Shown here in pieces: positions 26,434 through 35,754 of a stretch of 64,000 bases of DNA. A program made the translations under genes and the position numbers. The notes beneath the pieces were generated by a model that was given only the letters and a program-made list of their open reading frames with translations, had not been told where the DNA came from and made no database searches. Location: NCBI RefSeq assembly GCF_030297015.1, contig NZ_AP028056.1:2242939-2306938 (forward strand), read 5' to 3'. Numbering within the stretch: position 1 is the first letter of the stretch; each line of letters begins with the position of its first letter. Source of the DNA: Brooklawnia propionicigenes (lineage in GTDB: Bacteria; Actinomycetota; Actinomycetes; Propionibacteriales; Propionibacteriaceae).

Positions 26434-28024
26434 CCAGTGTGTCTAAGGCGCGTTCAATCTTCTCGTGTATCTCTGAACGTCGTGTCAGGTCGGCGCGAAT
26501 CCCGGCGACTAGCCCACCGATCCTCTCCTCAGTTGACACACCGTCGTCCTCCTCCAGTGCTGCGCCGACGTAGCGCCCCGGGCTGAGGGCGTAGCGCGCG
26601 TCCGCGACCTGGCAGATCTCGGCAGAAGCGCAGAAGCCGGGCACATCCTCATAGGGCTGAAGGTCCGGAGTGCCACGCCATGCGTTGTACGCGTCAGCGA
26701 TTCGCGCCACGTCCTCGGACGCGAGGTTGCGGTGGGTGCGTGATTCCATGTAGCCCATGTCGCGAGCGTCGATGAACAGCACCTCGCCCTTGCGGTTCCG
26801 CTGTGGTCGTTCAGACCCCACCTTGCGTGCGGTCTTGTCCTTGGTGAGGAACCACAGCGATACGGGAATTTGCACGGAGTAGAACAGCTGCGAGGGCAAT
26901 GCGACGATGCACTCCACGACGTCGTCCTCGATCATCTTGCGGCGAATGTCTCCCTGTCCGGACGAGTTGACCGTGAGCGAGCCGTTGGCCAGTACCACGC
27001 CCATCGTCCCTGTGGGAGACAGGTGATGGAGCATGTGCTGTAGCCAGGCGTAGTTGGCGTTGCTGGGTGGTGGGGTTCCGTATTTCCAGCGCTTGTCATC
27101 GGTGAGGCGTTCGCCGCCCCAGTTGGAGATGTTGAATGGTGGGTTGGCGAGGATGAAGTCTGCGCGTAGGTCGGGGTGTTTGTCGTCGTGGAATGAGTCG
27201 CCCCATTCCGGGCCGAGGTTGGCTTCGATGCCTCGGATGGCGAGGTTCATCTTCGCGAGCCGCCAGGTGGTGGGGTTCTGTTCTTGGCCGAATACGGAGA
27301 TGTCGTTGCGTGCGCCGCCGTGGGCGGTGACGAAGTGTTCGGCTTGGACGAACATGCCGCCTGAGCCGCAGCAGGGGTCGTAGACGCGTCCGTTGAAGGG
27401 TTGGAGCATCTCGACCAGCAGCGAGACCACTGAGCGGGGCGTGTAGAACTCGCCGCCGTTCTTGCCTTCGTTGGAGGCGAACTGGGCGAGGAAGTATTCG
27501 TAGACGCGTCCGAGGACGTCGGTTCCTTGGTGTTCGGCTGCGGCGAGGTCGTCGCGGGAGAAGGTGTCGATCAGGCCCGCGAGCGTGCTGGGGGTGAGTT
27601 CGCGGCGGTTGAAGTTCTTTGGGAGTACGCCCTTCAGGGATGGGTTCTCCTTCTCGATGGCCTCCATCGCGGCGTCGATCCGGGAGCCGATGTTGGGCTG
27701 TTTCGCGGCCTTGCGGAGGTCGCTCCAACGGTGGCCTTCGGGGACCCAGAACACGCCTGCGGCGGTGTACTCGTCTCGGTCGTCCAGGACCATCTGTCGG
27801 GCGGCGGCGGTGGGCATGAAGTAGTCGCTCGTTTCGTCTTGTACAAGTGCTTCGAGCTCTGTTCGGCGGTATTCGAACTTGTCCGAGACGTACTTCAGGA
27901 ACAGCAGCCCCAAGACCACGTGTTTGTACTCGGCTGCATCCATGTTTGAGCGGAGCTGGTTGGCGGCAGCCCAGAGGGCGTCCTCCAAGCCGAGGGGAGC
28001 GGTCTTCGTACCGCGAGGTGCCAT
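26414..28024 (-). CDS. hsdM: Type I restriction-modification methylase subunit M
   Basis: A 536-residue N6-adenine methyltransferase. The N-terminal helical domain (residues 10-140) contains LWAAANQLRSNMDAAEYKHVVLGLLFLKY. The SAM-binding motif is VYDPCCGSGGMFVQ and the catalytic motif IV is NPPF in ILANPPFNISNW. It protects host DNA as part of M2S. It is the first gene of the leftward hsdMSR operon. Confidence 0.95.
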   Translation of the reverse strand: MAPRGTKTAPLGLEDALWAAANQLRSNMDAAEYKHVVLGLLFLKYVSDKFEYRRTELEALVQDETSDYFMPTAAARQMVLDDRDEYTAAGVFWVPEGHRWSDLRKAAKQPNIGSRIDAAMEAIEKENPSLKGVLPKNFNRRELTPSTLAGLIDTFSRDDLAAAEHQGTDVLGRVYEYFLAQFASNEGKNGGEFYTPRSVVSLLVEMLQPFNGRVYDPCCGSGGMFVQAEHFVTAHGGARNDISVFGQEQNPTTWRLAKMNLAIRGIEANLGPEWGDSFHDDKHPDLRADFILANPPFNISNWGGERLTDDKRWKYGTPPPSNANYAWLQHMLHHLSPTGTMGVVLANGSLTVNSSGQGDIRRKMIEDDVVECIVALPSQLFYSVQIPVSLWFLTKDKTARKVGSERPQRNRKGEVLFIDARDMGYMESRTHRNLASEDVARIADAYNAWRGTPDLQPYEDVPGFCASAEICQVADARYALSPGRYVGAALEEDDGVSTEERIGGLVAGIRADLTRRSEIHEKIERALDTLDVVNRG

Positions 28025-28128
28025 GTGATGGAACTCACTTCCTTGTCAGGGGTCGCTCCGTTCATCCTAGAGCTTCGCACCGACGTGCCCTGCCCTGACG
28101 GAGAGGCGACTTGCGGAGAGCAAGCTAG

Positions 28129-28204
28129 GACTTAGCCGGGCTAAGTCGTGGGTGCTGTGCACCGGTGATTTCACACCTGTGGTGAGCCCACCCGGCCGGG
28201 TGGG
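28129..28204. other. Candidate origin of transfer (oriT) palindromes
   Basis: Two strong palindromes lie in the 218-base gap before mobC. One is GACTTAGCC-G-GGCTAAGTC at 28129-28147. The other is the 18-base perfect palindrome centred on GGCC at 28187-28204 (CCCACCCGG/CCGGGTGGG). Between them is CACCGGTG. Relaxase nick sites usually lie beside such repeats immediately upstream of mobC and the relaxase gene. The nick position cannot be named from sequence alone. Confidence 0.5.
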
Positions 28205-28242
28205 GCGCTGCGCTGGGCGTTGGGTCCGGAGGGGGTGCGGAG

Positions 28243-28638
28243 ATGGTGGAACCGGGCGGTCTACGACGGCTGTCTCGCCGGCGGGCACGCAACGTGACCG
28301 GCGGGCGTCCGTTCAGGCATGAGGTGAAGGTTTCCGAGGCCGAGGAGGCGCAGCTGGTGGTTCTTGCGGCCCGGCACCGAGTGACGATCCCGCGGTTGTT
28401 GGTGATGTCGACGTTGGAGCGTTCGGACGAGATCACGGCGGCGGATAAGCGTGAGCTGCTGACGGAGTTGTTGGTGATTCATCGTTTGCTGGGGAACGTG
28501 GCGAACAATGTCAACCAGATCGCTAAGGTGGCGAACTCGACACGGGAGTTGCCGCCGCAAACCGACGCGGTGCTGTCCGCGGCCTGGTCGACACTGCACA
28601 GGATTGACGGTCAGATCGAACGGTTTGGTCTATCGTGA
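28243..28638 (+). CDS. mobC: MobC-like mobilisation accessory protein
   Basis: A 131-residue basic protein. A ribbon-helix-helix-like part (FRHEVKVSEAEEAQLVVLAARHRVTIPRLLV) is followed by the MobC helix LLVIHRLLGNVANNVNQIAKVANST. MobC proteins bind oriT and help the relaxase open the strands. The stop overlaps the GTG start of the relaxase by 4 bases. It is transcribed rightward from the candidate oriT. Confidence 0.85.
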   Translation: MVEPGGLRRLSRRRARNVTGGRPFRHEVKVSEAEEAQLVVLAARHRVTIPRLLVMSTLERSDEITAADKRELLTELLVIHRLLGNVANNVNQIAKVANSTRELPPQTDAVLSAAWSTLHRIDGQIERFGLS

Positions 28639-30308
28639 TCCCGAACGTGCGGCGTGGCCAGGACATGGTCCGGCTCATCAAGTACCTGGTGGGCCCGGGG
28701 AAACGCAATGAGCATACGGATCCGCATTTGGTGGCGGGCAGTTCGTGGCAGATGGCCTGGCACAGCGACGCGGAGCTTTCGTATGCGGACGCGACCGCGA
28801 TGGGCAACGATCTGGAGGCTCCCACCAGGGCGTTCGATGTCGAGGTGCCGCGTGGGCATGTGTGGCATTGCTCGTTGTCGCTGGATGCTGCCGAGGGACG
28901 GCTGGCTGATGATGAATGGGCCGAGATCGCCGAGCAGTTCATGACCCGCATGGGGTTTGTCACCGATGACCTGGAGCAGCCGTCGTTGCGGTGGGTGGCG
29001 ATCCGTCACGGGGTGTCGAGCAACGGCAACGACCATATTCATCTGGCGGTCAACTTGGTGCATGAGGACGGGTCGGTGGCCGATGTGTTTCGGGATTGGA
29101 AGCGTGCCCAGTCGGCGTGCCGCGAGCTTGAGGCGCAGCATGGCCTGCGACAGGTGGGCATGAACGGATGCTCGTGCATCGGATACAAGCCCGGCGAGAT
29201 CGAGGCCGAGGCCCGCCGTAGGGCCCGTGCCGCGCACGCGCGAGCACACGAGGCCGGACGAGAGCAGCGCACCTGGGGCGAGATCCCGAAGGCTGAACGG
29301 CACGCGATCGTCGCGCATTACACGCCGGCCGAGGCGGTGCGGTGGATGCTGGCCCGGCAGGTGCGGGCGGCCAGCACGGCGGCGGCTGATGAGGGGGAGT
29401 TCGTCCGCCGGGTTCGCCGGCAGGGTTTGTTGATCAGGCCGCGGTTCGCGCGGGGTACTCAGGATGTGGTGGTCGGCTATCGGGTGGCGGCGCGTCCTCG
29501 GTACGGGGAGCGTCCGATCTGGTTCGGCGGTGGCCACCTCGCCCATGATCTGACGCTGCCCAGGTTGCGGGAGGCGTGGCCGGACACACCCCAAACCAGC
29601 TTGGCGGCATCGGCGGAATGGCGTGCCGCATGGCGTGGTATCCGGGTCGCAGAGCCGGGACGCGAAACTCGCGAACCCGCACCCGGCCTGCCGCAGAAGC
29701 TGACCGCCGATCTGGACGCCATGCGCGCACAGCTGCACGCGATTCCACCCAATGACCTGGCCGGGTGGGGGCGAGCAGCGGGGCAGGTGTCGGGCGCGCT
29801 GTCGGCGTGGTCAGTGGCCACCGAACCCGCCCCCGGTCCGTTGGCGCAGGCCGCGGACGCGATCGCCCGCTCGGCCGAACTGCGTCGCCCGCCGCTGCCG
29901 CGACCGGACCGGGTGTCCGGGATGTCGTCGATCGCCGGGCTGATTCTGGCCGGGGTCGGGAAGGGACGCAAGACCCAGGAGATGCTCACCCGGACGCTCC
30001 TGTTGCGGCAGTTGCTCGCTCTCGGTAGGGCGGTCGCGGAGGCGCACCAGGCGGTCGGGGAGCTGCGCCGGGCTGAGCAGATCAACCGCGTCTTGAACAC
30101 CCGGCTGGCGCCGATGCTGCAGCAGTTGGAGGCATCCATGCCGCGAGCGCACGGCACCGATCGGGTGCCGGCGCCAAGTGATCAGCAGTCGGTGGTGGCT
30201 GCTGCGTTCAGCCGGCCTGCAGGGTCGGTGACCCCACCGAGCCTGCCCGCACCACCGACGCCGGCGCGGCGTCCTGACCGCACGACCCCGGCCGGCGCCG
30301 AGCGATAA
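28635..30308 (+). CDS. Relaxase, MobA/VirD2 type (MOBP-like)
   Basis: A 557-residue protein from a GTG start. The N-terminal relaxase domain contains the metal-binding motif NDHIHLAVNLVHEDG (His-x-His with a preceding His-containing strand IRHGV). A basic Arg-rich linker and a helical, Ala/Arg-rich C-terminus ending in a Pro-rich tail follow. It nicks oriT and pilots the strand to the recipient. The gene looks intact. Its last 250 bases are duplicated in decayed form at 35755-36010. Confidence 0.87.
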   Translation: MIPNVRRGQDMVRLIKYLVGPGKRNEHTDPHLVAGSSWQMAWHSDAELSYADATAMGNDLEAPTRAFDVEVPRGHVWHCSLSLDAAEGRLADDEWAEIAEQFMTRMGFVTDDLEQPSLRWVAIRHGVSSNGNDHIHLAVNLVHEDGSVADVFRDWKRAQSACRELEAQHGLRQVGMNGCSCIGYKPGEIEAEARRRARAAHARAHEAGREQRTWGEIPKAERHAIVAHYTPAEAVRWMLARQVRAASTAAADEGEFVRRVRRQGLLIRPRFARGTQDVVVGYRVAARPRYGERPIWFGGGHLAHDLTLPRLREAWPDTPQTSLAASAEWRAAWRGIRVAEPGRETREPAPGLPQKLTADLDAMRAQLHAIPPNDLAGWGRAAGQVSGALSAWSVATEPAPGPLAQAADAIARSAELRRPPLPRPDRVSGMSSIAGLILAGVGKGRKTQEMLTRTLLLRQLLALGRAVAEAHQAVGELRRAEQINRVLNTRLAPMLQQLEASMPRAHGTDRVPAPSDQQSVVAAAFSRPAGSVTPPSLPAPPTPARRPDRTTPAGAER

Positions 30309-30315
30309 CGATCTG

Positions 30316-30600
30316 ATGGTGAGCGTCCGCGAGCAGATGCGGGCGCCGCCCCCTGCTCACCGTCCGGCTGACCGCCGCCGCGAGCTCAACCTCGCTGTCT
30401 CCCCGTGGCCGGCCGCACCCCGGCACGCCAAGGCGATCTGCGCCCACTGCCGCAAACCGATTGCCCAACAAGTCGGTCCCGTTCGCGATCCTAATGGCCT
30501 TCAGGAAGCTCGTGCGTCCCAGCTGATATCGGCGAAGCTCGCGGGTCCGAGGCGATCAGTCAGCAGCCGCGAGCCACTGGGAGCAATAGTCAAGACCTGT
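30316..30600 (+). other. Possible truncated ICE gene start after the relaxase
   Basis: Immediately after the relaxase a reading frame begins MVSVREQMRAPPPAHRP and contains ICAHCRKPIAQQ, a CxxC pair that may bind zinc. After about 60 codons it loses protein-like character and runs into the IS256 remnant. It may be the 5' stump of the next transfer gene. Evidence is weak. Confidence 0.25.
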
Positions 30601-30611
30601 GGATGGGCGTG

Positions 30612-30874
30612 TCACGCGGCTTGTGGTTCTCCGCCGGGTTTGTCGGGGCGTTCGATAAGTTTGCCTTTGTCGAAGCGGGCGTCGGCGCGGACGAGGGCGA
30701 CGAGCTGGGGGCCGTTCATGACACGCCATCTGGCTTGGGCTGACTCGATCAGCCTGAATGCCATAGCGACCCAGCGGCTCGGGAGCCGGGTCCCTTGGTG
30801 ACGCGCTGGCGGAGCCGGACGGTGGCGAACGTCGACTCGATCGGGTTGGTGGTCCGTAGATGGATCCAGTGCTC
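30612..30874 (-). pseudogene. IS256-family transposase C-terminal remnant
   Basis: In reverse, the sequence encodes EHWIHLRTTNPIESTFATVR, then after one frameshift AMAFRLIESAQARWR and DARFDKGKLIERPDK before a stop. The NPIES-TFATVR-R motif is characteristic of the C-terminal part of IS256 (mutator) transposases. The catalytic region is gone, so this is a dead fragment. It lies between the relaxase gene and the CRISPR leader. Confidence 0.75.
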
Positions 30875-30875
30875 G

Positions 30876-31217
30876 CTACTTCGACATCAGATCATCCTCG
30901 GGAAGGTGCGCCCGTTCACGTCACCCGGCCGAGGGCCATCCACATGTTCTGATCATTGCTCGGTTTGCACGTCAATGCGTCAACTGCTGGGCACAGTTGG
31001 GTACGCTGGGACAAACCAAGTCACCAGAAAAGGTGTTGTTCTGGTCTGTGTGATTCTGTCCTGCGAGTCGTCATCGCTGGGCGGGTGCGTGCATGTGTTT
31101 GACTAGGTTAAACGCACCAAAGTTGGTGCAGAGGGGAGGTCTTGACGTAGTCTGTCGCGAGGTGCGTGCAATGCACGTCCATCACCGCTTGTGGAAGGCC
31201 ATATTTCGAGGGGTAGG
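30876..31217 (+). promoter_or_regulatory. Probable CRISPR leader region
   Basis: This 342-base stretch has no gene and is less GC-rich than its surroundings. It directly precedes the first perfect CRISPR repeat. The opposite end of the array carries the degenerate repeats, so the leader should be on this side, with transcription rightward. No cas gene is present. Confidence 0.5.
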
Positions 31218-32940
31218 GTTCCGAGGAACCTCGCGCGTCAAAGCGCATAGAAACTTTCTGCACGGTTACATCACGCCAGATTTGTTGTAATGGTTCCGAG
31301 GAACCTCGCGCGTCAAAGCGCATAGAAACTAGGTCCAACCACCTCCCTCGGCCGAAACAGCTGGACCGTTCCGAGGAACCTCGCGCGTCAAAGCGCATAG
31401 AAACCCGAGGTCAAGCCGCCCCCGCGCTCCCACGTGGCGGCAGTTCCGAGGAACCTCGCGCGTCAAAGCGCATAGAAACCGCATGAGGTAACCTAAACGA
31501 TCATCAATGCCAGTTCCGAGGAACCTCGCGCGTCAAAGCGCATAGAAACCAGTAACACGAGCTTGTTGTTCGGCGACCTCAAGCATGAGGTTCCGAGGAA
31601 CCTCGCGCGTCAAAGCGCATAGAAACTTGCCTGAGGTCGCCGAAGGAGCGGTAGACGACGACAGTTCCGAGGAACCTCGCGCGTCAAAGCGCATAGAAAC
31701 TCGTCATCTTCAGCCCATGACGCCGCCAGCGGCGTCGTTCCGAGGAACCTCGCGCGTCAAAGCGCATAGAAACTTGAGTAGCTCGTTTGCCTTGACTCGG
31801 GCGGCGTTCTGGTGTTCCGAGGAACCTCGCGCGTCAAAGCGCATAGAAACCACCTCGCTGGTTTGCTATGGCGGCGAGAACAGCCGTTCCGAGGAACCTC
31901 GCGCGTCAAAGCGCATAGAAACTAGGGTTCCGCCAGCTAAAGGCAACTTCCGTCGGTTCCGAGGAACCTCGCGCGTCAAAGCGCATAGAAACCAACAGAC
32001 GAGCAACCCCACCCAAAACGAGCGACCCGTTCCGAGGAACCTCGCGCGTCAAAGCGCATAGAAACACGGCACCTCCGGTGCGGGACGGAACAGCAGGATG
32101 CCGCGTTCCGAGGAACCTCGCGCGTCAAAGCGCATAGAAACAGGCTGGAGGTGACGTCCACGACAACGCAGCCGGTTCCGAGGAACCTCGCGCGTCAAAG
32201 CGCATAGAAACCCCCATTGAGAAGCTCAGCCACAAGCCCCTACTTGCGTTCCGAGGAACCTCGCGCGTCAAAGCGCATAGAAACGGTCGCAGACGACCGC
32301 CTGGACTTTTTGGGCTGTTCTGAGGAACCTCGCGCGTCAAAGCGCATAGAAACCCGCTATTTGCTAGCCTCGCCGGCAGACGAGGCTCCAGTTCCGAGGA
32401 ACCTCGCGCGTCAAAGCGCATAGAAACCGTGAGCCGTTCTACCAGCTCTACAATTGCGGGCAATTGTTCCGAGGAACCTCGCGCGTCAAAGCGCATAGAA
32501 ACACGACGGCGCTTGCGCCTATCAGACACATGAACGTGCCTAATGTTCCGAGGAACCTCGCGCGTCAAAGCGCATAGAAACCAATGTGACCTCCCCGCCG
32601 TTGAACTGGGCGGTAGTTCCGAGGAACCTCGCGCGTCAAAGCGCATAGAAACCGGACGAGGGCCCGCCGTATTCCCGGGTCTACCCCTGGGATTCCGAGG
32701 AACCTCGCGCGTCAAAGCGCATAGAGACGTTCATGTACGCACAGTTGTTGAACGACACCTTGTTCCGAGGAACCTCGCGCGTCAAAGCGTATAGAAACTC
32801 GCGCGGTGTTCGCTCAGCCAGTACAGGTACCAGCCGGTTCCGAGGAACCTCGCGCGTCAAAGCGCATAGAAACATCCCCGAATAGCCGTGTGCAACTTTG
32901 GCTGCATTGGTTCCGAGGAACCTCGCGCGTCAAAGCGCTA
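31218..32940 (+). CRISPR. CRISPR array, 24 repeats of 37 bp and 23 spacers
   Basis: The 37-bp repeat begins GTTCCGAGGAACCTCG and ends CAAAGCGCATAGAAAC. Repeats start at 31218, 31293, 31368, 31443, 31513, 31590, 31664, 31737, 31814, 31886, 31956, 32029, 32105, 32175, 32248, 32317, 32391, 32466, 32545, 32616, 32692, 32762, 32837 and 32910. Spacers are 32 to 42 bases. Repeats at 32317, 32692 and 32762 carry substitutions, and the last is complete for only 29 bases. Degeneration at that end puts the leader at the left. The GAAAC end and variable spacer length recall type I or III arrays other than I-E, but the subtype cannot be set without cas genes. Confidence 0.98.
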
Positions 32941-33117
32941 GATGTGTGTGATCGACTTTTCTTGAGCCGTTTCAGCGCTTGGTTTTGAGCCGGGCCAGCC
33001 CGGCGATCGAGGCGTGCTCACGACGGACCTGCTCGGCACGGCTCGGGCGGTCAGCAAGGCCCGCGGTTGGGCGACTTGGTCGTCCTGCTCGGGGAAGGAC
33101 CTCGTCGAGAAGGTTCC

Positions 33118-33423
33118 TCATGCCGCGTCTCGGGTGAGGGCGGCGTTCTCGTAGTTGATCGGGCTATTCATGTCGGCACTCGAGTGGCGCCAGCCGTGAT
33201 TGCAGAACCCGTAGTACCAGTCCATCACGACGGCCTGGGCTTGGCGGGTGCGTCGGGACAAGACTTCCCATTCGAGGCTGCTGAAGAAGGCTTCGGCGGC
33301 GGCGTTGTCAAAGCACGACCCGACCCGGCCCGTGGACGGGCGTATGCCCTGCTGGGCGCTCAGCTTCGTGAATGCGTTCGCCGTGCGCGTTGACCCGCGG
33401 TCGGTGTGCCTGTGTGGCGCCTA
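33118..33423 (-). pseudogene. IS3-type transposase (OrfB) C-terminal remnant
   Basis: The reverse strand encodes HTDRGSTRTANAF, GRVGSCFDNAAAEAFFSSL and WYYGFCNHGWRHSS before a stop at 33118. HTDRGS holds the second Asp and DNAAAEAFF the Glu of the DDE triad of IS3-group integrase domains. The first half of the gene is missing. It lies between the last CRISPR repeat and the ClpP-like gene; 32941-33117 has no gene I can support. Confidence 0.75.
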
Positions 33424-33424
33424 G

Positions 33425-34414
33425 TCACGGCCGTGGTTGCAGCTCCCCGAGAAGTCCTTGTGGTGGGGCTCCTTGGGGGGGTATGCCTTGCGGTACCTGC
33501 TGAAGAACCATTTGGCCGCCATGCTGAACGTACCTGCGTCCCATGTGATTCTCGATGATCTTCACGGCCGTGGACATCGTGAAAGTGTGGGTCGCCATGT
33601 GGAATACCGACAATACAGCGTCTTGAAGGTCTTGGTTATCCTCAAGCGCAGTAACACGAATCCCGTGATCAATGAGTTGTTCACGGGTGATCGGACGACT
33701 GTGCGACAGGTGCTCCTTGTCGTTCGCCAACCATTCCGCAGCCCGCTCCGCTTCATCCGAATTGTCTTTCAGCATGTACTGTCCGAGCCACTCCGTAACC
33801 AATTTCTTGGACAGCTGCGTCGCCGATTCGCAAAAATTGAGCAAACCGGGTGGATACTGTTGGAGCGTCGGCAACCAACCGGTTATTCTCTCTGGGCTTT
33901 GGGCGCATTCGTCAATCGCGCCCTTAAATTGCTCAATGAGAGCCCCCGCAGGCATCTGGAGGCTGTTGCCCAACGTAACCTGGGGATCAATGGGGCCAAG
34001 CTGTGAGTGCTTCCCCATGATGATTTCGTCTGCAGCCATTGCCCACATCGTCCCTGCCGACATTGCCGCGAACGGGACAATTACTCGCAAGGTGCTGAAC
34101 TTCGAGCGGATGTACCGAACAATACGCTCTGTCGCTTCAGCCTGCCCACCGGGAGTGTGCAGAATTAGGTCGAGTCCGGGCCCTTTGAGCCCTCGCATGA
34201 CCTCCATGAAACCCTGTAGATCTTGAAGATTGATGGCGGTTTGAATGCCGCCTGCACTACCAAGGAAATCGGTGGCGTACAGAACGACATCATTGTCTGT
34301 ACATTCCTGTACACGACGCAGGTGGGCGCCCCTCATGTCATCGAGGTTGACAAGACCCCCATGGGCTTGTGCCTGGTCGTTGATGTCCGCGAGCAGCTCG
34401 CCCCATGAAGGCAC
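33425..34414 (-). CDS. ClpP-fold serine protease (SDH/SppA-like)
   Basis: A 329-residue protein from a GTG start. LDLILHTPGGQAEATERIV and VPFAAMSAGTMWAMAADEIIMGKHSQLGPIDPQV are the two blocks of ClpP/crotonase-fold proteases. The probable nucleophile is the Ser in AAMSAGT, with a following Lys/His region. Proteins with this layout are bacterial Clp-fold serine proteinases without a classical signal peptide. The tail is rich in Pro, Gly and Gln. It follows a small gene by 6 bases. A defence role is possible given the neighbourhood but is not shown. Confidence 0.8.
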   Translation of the reverse strand: MPSWGELLADINDQAQAHGGLVNLDDMRGAHLRRVQECTDNDVVLYATDFLGSAGGIQTAINLQDLQGFMEVMRGLKGPGLDLILHTPGGQAEATERIVRYIRSKFSTLRVIVPFAAMSAGTMWAMAADEIIMGKHSQLGPIDPQVTLGNSLQMPAGALIEQFKGAIDECAQSPERITGWLPTLQQYPPGLLNFCESATQLSKKLVTEWLGQYMLKDNSDEAERAAEWLANDKEHLSHSRPITREQLIDHGIRVTALEDNQDLQDAVLSVFHMATHTFTMSTAVKIIENHMGRRYVQHGGQMVLQQVPQGIPPQGAPPQGLLGELQPRP

Positions 34415-34420
34415 GATGCT

Positions 34421-34603
34421 TCACCGGGCCGCTTGGCTGGTTGTCGTGGTGCTGAAGAATACCTTGCTGCTGCTGACATAGACAGGTGGGTGAACCCATC
34501 GAGAAGCGAGCTTGACTAGCCTGATGCCGGTCGCGACATTATTGTTCGACTGTCCCCTGCTCAACAGCTCAAGGCGGCTGCGCTCCAAGTCATCATTGGC
34601 CAT
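34421..34603 (-). CDS. Small protein coupled to the ClpP-fold protease
   Basis: A 60-residue protein, MANDDLERSRLELLSRGQS and onward, with a basic middle and a Ser/Thr-rich end. GGAGGAG stands at good distance before the ATG, and the stop is 6 bases ahead of the protease start, so the two form an operon. I recognise no family. It may be a partner or substrate of the protease. Confidence 0.5.
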   Translation of the reverse strand: MANDDLERSRLELLSRGQSNNNVATGIRLVKLASRWVHPPVYVSSSKVFFSTTTTSQAAR

Positions 34604-34846
34604 GTGACGCTCCTCCATCCGAGTAAGCCGATCCTAGCTCGTCTCAATCGCCACGGCGCGGCGCGGCGGTCGGCAAGCCGAGCACAGCCAGCGGAACGCG
34701 CCCCAACAACCGTTCGTGAGACATTCTTGGCGAGGTTGACACGGCGGCTGGGGTGCCCACAGCTCGGGGGAAAGCAGCGATTGTGACCTGCGGGCGTTGG
34801 TTCACTGATCCCCGGTCGCCCTGAACGTGAGTCCGGGTCACGGGTT

Positions 34847-35692
34847 CTATCGGCCCCGGTCACCGACGACCCGGTAGCGCGGGTGTGGCTGGTGTGGTCC
34901 GCGGGAAGAGCGGCGTCCACGGCTGGGTCGCGCGCGGGTCGCATACACCGCGGGGAACGCGTTCCCCTTGTCGGCGAGGATGCGTGCCTCGGTGGCGCGC
35001 TGGTTCCCGGATCCGGCGTATCCCTCGGCACGGACTTGGCGCTGTTCGGCCGAGTCGTACCCGTCCTCAGCTTCCTGATCGAGGCTATCGGCCCGCTTTC
35101 GGGCCTGTTCGACCTCACCCACCTGGTCGGTACCGGCCTCCGTTTCGGATAGCGGCGTCGGGTCTTTGGCGCCTTGGGTGTGCCTGTCCTCATGGTCCGC
35201 TTTATCCTCGACGGTCCGGGCCCTGCTGCGGTCACGTCCGGCGCGGCGGACTTCGTCGCGCTCTTGTTGCCAGCCGCGTTCGGCTTGCTCTAGGAGCCGA
35301 CGGACCGCGGCCGCATCCAGGTCCGGTTCGGGCGTGACACCCCATCCGGTGGCGATCCCGCGGGCCATGACCTCGCGGGCCGCATCCACATCCGGGTGGC
35401 CTCGGTAGGCGTCGGCGATCTTCCAGGTATCGCCGACCTGCGGGATGGTCGCGGCAGCCCACCAGCTGGGGTCATGAACCAGCCGCAGCCGTGCCATCGC
35501 AGCCTGCTCCTGTGCAGCGGCCTGCCGCATCCGATCCTCGGCCTGCGTGGACGCCGCCGTCACGGCGCGTTCCTGGTCGATCGCGTGTTGTTGGGTGGCG
35601 CGGGACTGCGCTTCTCCGAGGCGGGCCAACATCCCAGCGGTCAGTTGGGCAGCGTTGCGCAGCGCGTCGTCGATACCGTCGTTGTCGGACAT
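34847..35692 (-). CDS. ICE-associated hypothetical protein (relaxase-downstream gene)
   Basis: A 281-residue highly charged protein. The N-terminal 90 residues are Ala/Gln-rich and likely coiled coil (LTAGMLARLGEAQSRATQQHAIDQERAV). A conserved-looking core, SWWAAATIPQVGDTWKIADAYRGHPDVDAAREVM, and a long Glu/Arg/Asp repeat-like tail follow. It has AAAGGAAC before its ATG and follows a decayed relaxase tail, the order expected in the intact element. The last 30 residues (SRGPHQPHPRYR) recur in a fragment at 39663-39775. Function unknown. Confidence 0.6.
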   Translation of the reverse strand: MSDNDGIDDALRNAAQLTAGMLARLGEAQSRATQQHAIDQERAVTAASTQAEDRMRQAAAQEQAAMARLRLVHDPSWWAAATIPQVGDTWKIADAYRGHPDVDAAREVMARGIATGWGVTPEPDLDAAAVRRLLEQAERGWQQERDEVRRAGRDRSRARTVEDKADHEDRHTQGAKDPTPLSETEAGTDQVGEVEQARKRADSLDQEAEDGYDSAEQRQVRAEGYAGSGNQRATEARILADKGNAFPAVYATRARPSRGRRSSRGPHQPHPRYRVVGDRGR

Positions 35693-35754
35693 CATCAGGT
35701 TCCTTTCCTCGCCGACGATGTGGCATCCGGCGTGCACCACCCCGAGCGTCACTG

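Noticed and set aside
30316-30801. 161-codon frame from the relaxase end into the IS256 remnant as one gene
   Set aside because: Only the first 60 codons look protein-like; the rest is antisense to the transposase remnant. Kept only as a possible truncated gene start.
31585-32061. Long reading frames across the CRISPR array on both strands
   Set aside because: They only translate the 37-bp repeat over and over (SEEPRASKRIET-type and REVPRN-type peptides); the repeats explain them fully.
33437-34006. Forward frame opposite the ClpP-fold gene
   Set aside because: Antisense to a gene with two clear ClpP blocks; no start site.
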